DNA from: Paracoccaceae bacterium
Lineage (GTDB): Bacteria > Pseudomonadota > Alphaproteobacteria > Rhodobacterales > Rhodobacteraceae
Reading direction: 5' to 3'
Assembly (NCBI GenBank): GCA_002683355.1
Contig: NYTF01000010.1
Location: 24,344-31,298, forward strand
DNA: 6,955 bases
This document shows, in pieces, positions 1 to 6,109 of the stretch. Each line of letters starts with the position of its first letter. Position 1 is the first letter of the stretch. A program made the translations under genes and the position numbers. The notes below the pieces were generated by a model, which did not search any database, had not been told where the DNA came from, and saw nothing but the letters and a program-made list of their open reading frames with translations.

Positions 1-27
1 ACCAAAAGATAGAATGTGAGTTTTTTA

Positions 28-1746
28 ATGAGTTATCGAGCACCCTTATCAGATATATCATTTATGCTAGCGAATGTTGTTGATTACAAAAATCTCAGCG
101 CGACTAGCCTTTATGAAGACGCCTCATTGGAGACGACATCAGCAATACTAAATGAAGCCGCAAAATTAGCTGAAGAAGTCTTGGCTCCACTGCAAAGGGC
201 AGGAGATCTTTCTCCAGCTATACTAGAAAATGGAGTAGTCAGGACATCTCCAGGCTTTTCAGACGGCTACAAAGCAGTTGCTCAAGGAGGTTGGATTGGG
301 GTTGCCGCAAATCAAAAATATGGTGGCATGGGTTTACCTCTGACAATTCAAACCTGCGTCAATGAGATGATGAATGGTGCCTGCCTTTCACTTGCCTTAA
401 ATCCATTAATGTCTCAAGGGCAAATAGATGCCATTGAGAACCATGCTAATGATACAATTAGAGACTTGTACCTTCCAAAACTTATTTCCGGTGAATGGTC
501 AGGCACAATGAACTTAACAGAACCACAGGCTGGTTCAGATGTTGGTGCTTTAACCTCAAAAGCAATCAATAATGGAGACGGCAGTTACTCAATTACTGGA
601 CAAAAAATTTATATTAGCTGGGGCGATAATGATTTTACAGAAAATGTTTGCCACCTCGTTTTAGCAAGATTACCTGACAGTCTTCCCGGAACCAAAGGTA
701 TAAGTTTATTTATCGTTCCAAAGTTTATTCCAAATAGTGATGGCACTTTGGGAATTAAGAATAACTTGAGAGTAGTTTCCTTAGAACACAAAGTGGGCCT
801 ACATGGATCGCCAACCGCGGTGATGGAGTATGATTCAGCAAAAGGGTGGTTAGTTGGTCAGGAAAGCCAAGGTATGAAAGCGATGTTTACTATGATGAAC
901 AACGCTCGTTTGGGTGTGGGCGCGGAAGGACTTGGCGTAGCTGAAGCTGCATTACAAAAAGCATTAAAGTTTGCTTCAGAGCGCAAACAAGGGAAATCAC
1001 CAACAAATCAGACAGGTTTTATTATAGATTATGCTGATATTCGTCGCAAATTACTTACAATGAAATCAAAAACTTATGCTGCGAGAGCGATATGTTTAGC
1101 AACAGCAGTGGCAATAGATATGAGCAAGGCAACCGGTGAACAAAAATGGATCACTCGTGCAGCATTATTAACTCCAATGGCCAAAGCATTTGGAACTGAA
1201 ACAGGAATGGAAATTTCTGATCTTGGCATTCAAATTCATGGAGGCATGGGTTTCGTGGAAGAGACAGGAGCAGCTCAATATTGGAGAGATGTACGAGTTA
1301 CCTCTATCTACGAGGGAACAAATGCAATCCAGGCAATCGATCTGGTTTCAAGAAAATTAATGGACGGTGGTGACGCGGCCTTTGAACTCATAAATGAGAT
1401 CAATGATTTATGCGCAAATACGCCACCATCCCTAAATAATTTATCAAATGAGGTAAAATTGGCAGTAGAAGCTCTAACAAACGCCACTAAGTGGATGTTA
1501 TCCCAAGATAGCTTGAATAGTCGTTTAGCTGGAGCAACTCCATATTTAGAAGCATTCTCACTTGTTCTTGGCGCTTTCTTTCACCTTAAGAGTGCAGTCG
1601 CCGACAATGGAAGTGGAAATTACTATAAACTAGCCAGTTTCTATATTAATCATATTTTACCGTCAGTTGCAGGCAGTTGTAAAAGTGCGACAGCGGGATT
1701 AAGCGATATGTATGGATTAAGTGCCGAAGAACTAATTGCAATCTAA
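28..1746 (+). CDS. Acyl-CoA dehydrogenase, large DmdC/FadE-like type with extra C-terminal domain
   Basis: A cytoplasmic FAD flavoenzyme that would oxidise an acyl-CoA to the 2,3-enoyl-CoA and pass electrons to electron-transfer flavoprotein. The 572 residues show the full fold: N-terminal helical domain (about 35-155), middle beta domain with the flavin-contact motif TEPQAGSD at 164-171 and GQKIYISWGDND shortly after, an HGSP motif at 259-262, then the C-terminal helical domain containing QIHGGMGF and SIYEGTN. Glu429 in SIYEGTN is the predicted catalytic base. Residues from about 460 onward form the additional C-terminal domain of this group. Length and motifs fit the group that includes DmdC (methylmercaptopropionyl-CoA dehydrogenase of DMSP demethylation), but the same architecture serves other acyl chains, so the substrate is unassigned. 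I chose ATG at 28 over GTG at 16 because the family begins M-x-YRAPL; a weak GTGAG lies seven bases upstream. It is complete, and no dmdB or dmdD is visible beside it. Confidence 0.93.
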   Translation: MSYRAPLSDISFMLANVVDYKNLSATSLYEDASLETTSAILNEAAKLAEEVLAPLQRAGDLSPAILENGVVRTSPGFSDGYKAVAQGGWIGVAANQKYGGMGLPLTIQTCVNEMMNGACLSLALNPLMSQGQIDAIENHANDTIRDLYLPKLISGEWSGTMNLTEPQAGSDVGALTSKAINNGDGSYSITGQKIYISWGDNDFTENVCHLVLARLPDSLPGTKGISLFIVPKFIPNSDGTLGIKNNLRVVSLEHKVGLHGSPTAVMEYDSAKGWLVGQESQGMKAMFTMMNNARLGVGAEGLGVAEAALQKALKFASERKQGKSPTNQTGFIIDYADIRRKLLTMKSKTYAARAICLATAVAIDMSKATGEQKWITRAALLTPMAKAFGTETGMEISDLGIQIHGGMGFVEETGAAQYWRDVRVTSIYEGTNAIQAIDLVSRKLMDGGDAAFELINEINDLCANTPPSLNNLSNEVKLAVEALTNATKWMLSQDSLNSRLAGATPYLEAFSLVLGAFFHLKSAVADNGSGNYYKLASFYINHILPSVAGSCKSATAGLSDMYGLSAEELIAI

Positions 1747-1856
1747 AAAATTGATAAGACGAATGATTTTACGCGATTACGTTGGGCTTCCATTATTTAG
1801 ATAAGTATTTATGAATGAGGAAGTAAAATAACAGCAACTTTTACATTTCCTGCCAT

Positions 1857-1884
1857 TTGACTTACCTTTGGAAAGCCTAATTAT
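1857..1884 (+). promoter_or_regulatory. Candidate sigma-70 promoter for the small 94-residue gene
   Basis: TTGACT at 1857-1862 matches five of six -35 consensus bases. AATTAT at 1879-1884, 16 bases further on, matches four of six of the -10 consensus. A start near 1891 would leave a leader of about 26 bases before the ATG at 1917. The 170-base gap after the acyl-CoA dehydrogenase shows no clear factor-independent terminator, so read-through from that gene is also possible. The call rests on consensus matching alone in AT-rich DNA. Confidence 0.35.
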
Positions 1885-1916
1885 GGGAATCACATCAAAC
1901 GTGGAAAGGAATATAA

Positions 1917-2201
1917 ATGCCTAATATTTTAGTTACCGTAAAAATTTCAAAAGGTTTTAAAACTTGGACAGAAATGGCCAAATCATTTGAGGACGAAATG
2001 CCAATGGAAGGAGCAAAGATAATTTGGGCTGCCGCCAACCCAGATGAGACCTCTATCTTTGTAATGATGGATGTTCCAGATCCAGAATTTATGAAAACAT
2101 TTGGTGAACGACCTGATGTTGCAAAAAGACGAGAAGAAGCTGGTGCTGATGTTTCTTCGACAACTGTTATAAGTCCGATTGGTGACTATTGGTTAGGTTA
2201 G
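1917..2201 (+). CDS. Small conserved-looking protein of unknown function (94 aa)
   Basis: I do not assign a function. The 94 residues alternate as beta-alpha-beta-beta-alpha-beta: an opening strand ILVTVKI, a helix around 16-27, a central strand pair (AKIIWAAA, then TSIFVMMDV), a charged helix with RPDVAKRREEAG, and a final strand TTVISPI. This pattern fits the ferredoxin-like dimeric alpha/beta-barrel fold of small stand-alone proteins, and the sequence loosely recalls DUF3764-type proteins, an impression from memory only. There is no signal peptide, membrane segment or cysteine, so it should be cytoplasmic. The start is well supported: GGAAAGGA at 1903-1910 sits six bases before the ATG. 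It ends 25 bases before a strong terminator hairpin and converges on rpsI. It is probably transcribed alone from the candidate promoter at 1857-1884. Confidence 0.8.
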   Translation: MPNILVTVKISKGFKTWTEMAKSFEDEMPMEGAKIIWAAANPDETSIFVMMDVPDPEFMKTFGERPDVAKRREEAGADVSSTTVISPIGDYWLG

Positions 2202-2226
2202 ATTACACGATCGCTTTTACCAAATA

Positions 2227-2258
2227 AAAAAGGCAGTTATTTGATTAACTGCCTTTTT
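2227..2258. terminator. Bidirectional intrinsic terminator between the small gene and rpsI
   Basis: Two perfect 13-base inverted arms (2227-2239 and 2246-2258, each with the core GGCAGTTA or its complement) enclose a six-base loop. The stem is flanked by an A run on the left and a T run on the right, so each strand reads as a hairpin followed by a U tract. It lies 25 bases after the stop of the plus-strand small gene and 26 bases after the stop of minus-strand rpsI, and would end both converging transcripts. Confidence 0.92.
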
Positions 2259-2284
2259 ATATAAAGATTTAATTAAGATTTACC

Positions 2285-2776
2285 TTATCGTTTTGAGAAC
2301 TGGAAGCTACGGCGAGCCTTGCGTCTACCGTACTTTTTACGCTCAACGACCCGACTGTCACGTGTTAAAAATCCTGCAGCCTTTAAAACCCCTCTTAATG
2401 AAGGTTCATAAAGCTGCAACGCTTTAGAAATTCCATGTTTGACTGCTCCAGCTTGGCCTGATAACCCACCACCTTTTACTGTCGCCATGACATCAAATTG
2501 GCCAGTCACACTTGCAATCTCAAAGGGCTGCCTTAGAACCATTTGAAGAACTGGGCGAGCAAAATAAACACTCATTTCTCGTCCGTTCACCATTACCCGC
2601 CCTGAACCAGGCTTGATCCACACTCTGGCAACAGCATCTTTTCTTTTCCCAGTTGCATAAGATCGTCCTAAGCTGTCACGCTTTGGTTCTCTTGGAGTTG
2701 CAGCAGCTTCTACAGCAACTTCCTCACCTGAAACGACTGACTTCAACTCGTCTAATGATTTAATATCTTCACTCAT
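2285..2776 (-). CDS. rpsI: 30S ribosomal protein S9
   Basis: A small-subunit ribosomal protein whose C-terminal tail reaches the decoding P site and contacts tRNA. The 163 residues have an acidic N-terminal extension of about 35 residues, then the S9 core starting at [14 protein letters not shown], continuing through [10 protein letters not shown] and [20 protein letters not shown], and ending in the basic tail [17 protein letters not shown] with the conserved terminal Lys-Arg. The extension makes it longer than E. coli S9 (130 residues) and is usual for alphaproteobacteria. I take ATG at 2776 as the start, not the in-frame TTG at 2782, because AGGAG at 2786-2790 is nine bases from the ATG but only three from the TTG. 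The gene begins two bases after the rplM stop, so its ribosome binding site lies inside rplM and translation is probably coupled. Confidence 0.97.
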   Translation of the reverse strand: MSEDIKSLDELKSVVSGEEVAVEAAATPREPKRDSLGRSYATGKRKDAVARVWIKPGSGRVMVNGREMSVYFARPVLQMVLRQPFEIASVTGQFDVMATVKGGGLSGQAGAVKHGISKALQLYEPSLRGVLKAAGFLTRDSRVVERKKYGRRKARRSFQFSKR

Positions 2777-2778
2777 TT

Positions 2779-3243
2779 TCAAGCGCTCCTAGTATTTTTT
2801 GAATTCATAGATTTGACATCAACCACTTCTGGGTTTTGTGCTTCATGTCCATGATCGGTACCCGCATAAATCCGCAAGTTAGTCATTTGTTGGCGGCTTA
2901 AAGGACCACCAGGCAACATTCTTTGAATAGCCTTAGTCAGAACACGCTCAGGATGAGCACCTTCTAATATCTCTCCAGCTGTTCTTTGCTTAATTCCACC
3001 AGGGTGACCAGTATGCCAATAATAGATTTTATCAGTTCTTTTCTTACCGGTCATTTGGATCTTTTCAGCGTTGATAATAATTACGTTGTCACCCATATCC
3101 ATATGAGGTGTAAATGACGCTTTGTGTTTACCCCTTAACCTCATTGCAACCAACGAAGCAAGACGGCCTAATACGACACCTTCAGCATCTATAAGTATCC
3201 ATTTCTTTTGAATGTCAGCAGGTTTTGCTGTATAAGTTTTCAT
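2779..3243 (-). CDS. rplM: 50S ribosomal protein L13
   Basis: A large-subunit protein that binds 23S rRNA early in assembly. The 154 residues run from [15 protein letters not shown] through the L13 hallmarks [66 protein letters not shown] and [17 protein letters not shown]. It is slightly longer than E. coli L13 (142 residues), as is normal in alphaproteobacteria. An in-frame ATG at 3255 exists, but no ribosome binding site precedes it; the ATG at 3243 has GGTGGA just upstream and matches the family start MKT. The gene is first in the conserved rplM-rpsI pair. The paralogous ribosomal clusters are absent, so this is the usual stand-alone two-gene operon, with its own promoter at 3294-3321. 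Confidence 0.97.
   Translation of the reverse strand: MKTYTAKPADIQKKWILIDAEGVVLGRLASLVAMRLRGKHKASFTPHMDMGDNVIIINAEKIQMTGKKRTDKIYYWHTGHPGGIKQRTAGEILEGAHPERVLTKAIQRMLPGGPLSRQQMTNLRIYAGTDHGHEAQNPEVVDVKSMNSKNTRSA
2786..2790 (-). promoter_or_regulatory. Shine-Dalgarno site that fixes the rpsI start
   Basis: On the minus strand this reads AGGAG, nine bases before the ATG at 2776. It lies within the last codons of rplM. Its spacing selects that ATG and rules against the TTG six bases further upstream. Confidence 0.8.
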
Positions 3244-3293
3244 ATTTTCCACCATCTATGTATATTTAACGCATTTCCACGATACAGGCCTGC

Positions 3294-3321
3294 CTTTTAT
3301 ATCAAATGCAAATCATGTCAA
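3294..3321 (-). promoter_or_regulatory. Promoter for rplM-rpsI
   Basis: On the minus strand a perfect TTGACA -35 box (3321-3316) is followed by TATAAA after 14 bases (3301-3296) or TAAAAG after 16 bases (3299-3294). The second spacing is closer to normal, so the exact -10 is uncertain. The 40 bases upstream of the -35 (about 3322-3361) are almost pure A/T and could act as an UP element, fitting a highly expressed ribosomal operon. The leader to the rplM ATG would be about 45 bases. Confidence 0.65.
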
Positions 3322-3435
3322 TACTAATTAATAAATTTAAATCAACAAAAACAATAATTTAATACTGTGGTACTATAATACCCCATTTATACGGATGTAA
3401 TCAGTGCTTATTAAGGTAATTTAAATAATTCCAAC

Positions 3436-5739
3436 TTACCGCCAATGTTTTTCATCCCCTACATATTTTGAACCAGGTAAGGGGCCTTCTTTTAAGAAGG
3501 CATCAAGCACATTGCGCATGATAAGACCTACATTATTTTCTCCATCATTTATTGGCAAAGCTTGACTCCAAGCAATTGATCCGGCTGAAAAAACTGCTCC
3601 ATTATTTGGTGTGGTAAAATAAATCATGTCTCCACGAACCTGAGGATCTTGAGTCCCTCCACGACCTGGGAAGGCATAGGTTATATCTTCTGATACCAAG
3701 GGATAATTATCTGAGTGACCATGGCTAGCAGCAATCAACATTGTGTGTGGTGGAGTACCCAACGCCAAGTCATACCGATCAAGCTCAATACCTGCAGCTC
3801 CTCCTAAACCAAGTCCAAAATCACCAATCAACTCCTCATCACCAACACCTTTAAAAATCCAAGAAACATGCTTATGAAAGCTGTCTGGCATCCGCTCAAA
3901 TGGCTCAGAACTGTCAAATCCTTCTGTTGAGAAACCCAATCCAACTAATTTTTGCGGAGCTCTACCTCTAGATCGCCAAAGTCCAGATCGTTCTCCAGAT
4001 GAAGCGAGATACCCCTCCCCAGCCTCTGCTTGCCAAGCTCTAGAGCCTGCATCAAGTTTCCGAACCTCAATACAAGCTGGATCATCAGGGCATGTTGCTG
4101 TGACCCAATAATACCCATTACCTCCAATATACAAGAACCGACCACCTGAAGTTAAATATTCCTCAGTGGCATCTAGCATTCCTTCAGAATAGTATTCTGG
4201 GTGAGTAACATTTACGACTGCTTTATATGGGCTCAATGCTGAAACACCTTCTCGGTCTAAATCATGATCTGTAATGAGATCATAATCATAACCTGCTTTT
4301 TCTAACCACCAAAGTAACGACAAATCAGCAGGTAACGCCCAGGGAATAGTCATACCAGCCATACGATGCCCTGGGCGCAGGTTTACTATTGGGCGTTTCC
4401 AAGATGTAAAACAAACGCCAGCACCGTCAGAATGGTGATCATAAGTTGAAAGTCCAAATTCCTCTAATTTTTGATATTCAATATCTTTTTCAGAAATTAC
4501 AGGCGTATGCGCAACAATGGCTTGGGCTATTTGTGCTTCAAAGGATAACCTCTCATTAGCATAGGCTAGATATGTAAATGTGCTCATAAGCACTGCAATT
4601 TTTGCTTTTGGCTTATTAGGCCTGACAATCACAGGGATCCGATCAATGGCATCACCAGAACCTATCTTCAATGCATAAACACCACTTTTTAAGTCTTTTG
4701 GAGGTGTCCAAGTAACTGTTTTGCTCCACTCACAGTCAGTTATTGCGTCATCATGAAAAGATATTCCTCCGTACTGGGACGGGTTCAAACGGAAGCTATC
4801 ATCTCGTCCAGTCCAATTCCATCCAGTCATTCCCCGAACTGGGCGATTAACACCAATTCCTGAAAGTTTATTCGGACTTACATCAACGACTTTCAAACCA
4901 ATGCCTCGATCAGTATAACCCTCAGTTGTATCCCAATAAGCTAAAGGCTCTGTAGGCACATTTCCTTGCTTGATTAAATTTAACTCATCATTTGTTAAAA
5001 TTCGCCCTACAACACCGCAACGATCTATTTTCCCGTTATATTGCATTGAAACAAAAGAACCGCGTTCTTTATTTTTCTCATTTGAGCCAGCAAGCAGAAA
5101 CATATCATCTTCATCAAGAATTGGCTTTATTCGCAAAGACTCTGTAACAACACTATTATGATTATAGGGCGTAACGGGCCCAATAACTGAATTCCAACTA
5201 TTTTGCACACTTTCTTGAATTATTGTGGTTTCACCAGAATCTCTATTATAAGTAACAGCCACAAAGACCCAAACCTTTGGAACTAAAGAAATTTCAGAAG
5301 CAACTTTATCGACCTTCTCACCATCACCAACCCAGAATTCTAACTTACCATCAGGATTAATACCCAAAGCATAACCCATTGAACTAGTGACAGACCACTT
5401 TCCCATGATGGTTTGACGTTGGTTTCCAAACATTGAGGGCCAGATAAAAGCATGAAGTGTAAATGATGTTTTTAATGATAGTATGTTATCTAAATCCTCA
5501 ACTTTAACAAAAGATCCAGTTTGAGTATACTGTCGCTTCACATCTAAAGATTTTGGTAAATCAGTTTTTACCATTTCTTCAAGGAAGCCTGGGCCTTCTT
5601 TATTGTAATCGCCATGCAATAATCTAGTCACTTCCGCTTTAACATTATCTGTTCCTTCTGCGGAAATCATAAAATCAATTGGCTCACCCGCTTTTGCAGA
5701 TAATGGATCCGAATAACCAAACAATCTAATATCAGTCAT
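3436..5739 (-). CDS. dmfA2: N,N-dimethylformamidase-like large (catalytic) subunit, DmfA2 type
   Basis: The founding enzyme (EC 3.5.1.56) hydrolyses dimethylformamide to formate and dimethylamine in the cytoplasm, as a complex of large and small subunits. At 767 residues this protein matches the large subunit's usual length (about 760). Domains in order: N-terminal beta region (1-70), LamG/concanavalin-like domain (about 72-265, closing with YNGKIDRCGVVGR), a beta domain to about 372, and the catalytic domain from IAVLMSTFTYLAYANE to near the end. Known DMFase binds one mononuclear iron through two tyrosines and a glutamate. By spacing, the counterparts are Tyr390 or Tyr393, Tyr433 (in STYDHHSDG) and Glu515 (in THPEYY); His513, Asn541 and Glu652 fall where other active-site residues are expected. 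There is no signal peptide. It starts four bases after the small-subunit stop with only a weak AGAAAG site, suggesting translational coupling. No clear terminator follows. The substrate may be another small amide. Confidence 0.9.
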   Translation of the reverse strand: MTDIRLFGYSDPLSAKAGEPIDFMISAEGTDNVKAEVTRLLHGDYNKEGPGFLEEMVKTDLPKSLDVKRQYTQTGSFVKVEDLDNILSLKTSFTLHAFIWPSMFGNQRQTIMGKWSVTSSMGYALGINPDGKLEFWVGDGEKVDKVASEISLVPKVWVFVAVTYNRDSGETTIIQESVQNSWNSVIGPVTPYNHNSVVTESLRIKPILDEDDMFLLAGSNEKNKERGSFVSMQYNGKIDRCGVVGRILTNDELNLIKQGNVPTEPLAYWDTTEGYTDRGIGLKVVDVSPNKLSGIGVNRPVRGMTGWNWTGRDDSFRLNPSQYGGISFHDDAITDCEWSKTVTWTPPKDLKSGVYALKIGSGDAIDRIPVIVRPNKPKAKIAVLMSTFTYLAYANERLSFEAQIAQAIVAHTPVISEKDIEYQKLEEFGLSTYDHHSDGAGVCFTSWKRPIVNLRPGHRMAGMTIPWALPADLSLLWWLEKAGYDYDLITDHDLDREGVSALSPYKAVVNVTHPEYYSEGMLDATEEYLTSGGRFLYIGGNGYYWVTATCPDDPACIEVRKLDAGSRAWQAEAGEGYLASSGERSGLWRSRGRAPQKLVGLGFSTEGFDSSEPFERMPDSFHKHVSWIFKGVGDEELIGDFGLGLGGAAGIELDRYDLALGTPPHTMLIAASHGHSDNYPLVSEDITYAFPGRGGTQDPQVRGDMIYFTTPNNGAVFSAGSIAWSQALPINDGENNVGLIMRNVLDAFLKEGPLPGSKYVGDEKHWR

Positions 5740-5743
5740 ATTT

Positions 5744-6109
5744 TCAACTTTCTAAAAGGTCATTAACACGAAGTAAAAATACAGCATGGTATGCTTCATT
5801 TAAATTTTCGTAAATTTTATCATCAACTACGCGAGGTGGTGTTCCCTTAACGCCAGATACAGCCATAACACTATACTTATCCTGGCCTTCTTTTAATCTC
5901 ATAATGACGTATTTATCTGGCATCTCTCCACGCCGGAAAAAGTTTAACACTCTTGAAAGTTGATCTGAGTGCTTGCCTTGCGGTGCATCCTTATGCTCCT
6001 TAACTAATTCTGGCGTTATCAAAGTTTTCAGATGATCTCTTAGTCTTTTATTGAACCGTCTGTAATAAATTTCTTGTTTATCATAAATTTCTGTTGCTTC
6101 TTCGGGCAT
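5744..6109 (-). CDS. dmfA1: N,N-dimethylformamidase-like small subunit, DmfA1 type (in frame with the permease upstream)
   Basis: These 121 codons from an internal ATG at 6109 look like the small helical subunit that clasps the DMFase catalytic subunit. Compared from memory with Paracoccus DmfA1 (about 132 residues), the shared features are a charged N-terminal helix, LSRVLNFFRR (family: LQRVHNYFR), a KY-VI-R strand pair, and the C-terminal helix with AYHAVFLLRVNDLL (family: AMHAVFLRRIEDV). Its place directly before dmfA2, four bases apart, is the family's usual order. AAGGGG at 6124-6119 is nine bases before the ATG and a second GGTGAG is closer, so independent initiation is credible. Nevertheless no stop separates it from the permease: it is also the C-terminal tail of the larger open frame listed separately. 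Whether the cell makes it free, fused or both cannot be told from the sequence. Confidence 0.75.
   Translation of the reverse strand: MPEEATEIYDKQEIYYRRFNKRLRDHLKTLITPELVKEHKDAPQGKHSDQLSRVLNFFRRGEMPDKYVIMRLKEGQDKYSVMAVSGVKGTPPRVVDDKIYENLNEAYHAVFLLRVNDLLES

Noticed and set aside
16..27. GTG at 16 as the acyl-CoA dehydrogenase start
   Set aside because: It adds only four residues, has no visible ribosome binding site, and the family begins at the Met before SYRAPL (position 28).
2777..2782. TTG at 2782 as the rpsI start, overlapping the rplM stop
   Set aside because: AGGAG would lie only three bases away; the ATG at 2776 has proper nine-base spacing.
3244..3255. ATG at 3255 as the rplM start
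   Set aside because: No Shine-Dalgarno precedes it, whereas GGTGGA precedes the ATG at 3243 and the family starts MKT.
3374..3379. Plus-strand promoter at the perfect TATAAT
   Set aside because: There is no -35 match at suitable spacing and no plus-strand gene downstream; chance is likely in AT-rich DNA.
3369..3384. Terminator hairpin after dmfA2
   Set aside because: The pairing is only about five bases, and no T run follows on the minus strand, so it does not qualify as an intrinsic terminator.
4970..5161. Plus-strand 63-codon open frame inside dmfA2
   Set aside because: It is antisense to a well-supported coding region, with no ribosome binding site or recognisable product. The same applies to the open frames at 3945-4145 (-) and 609-791 (-).
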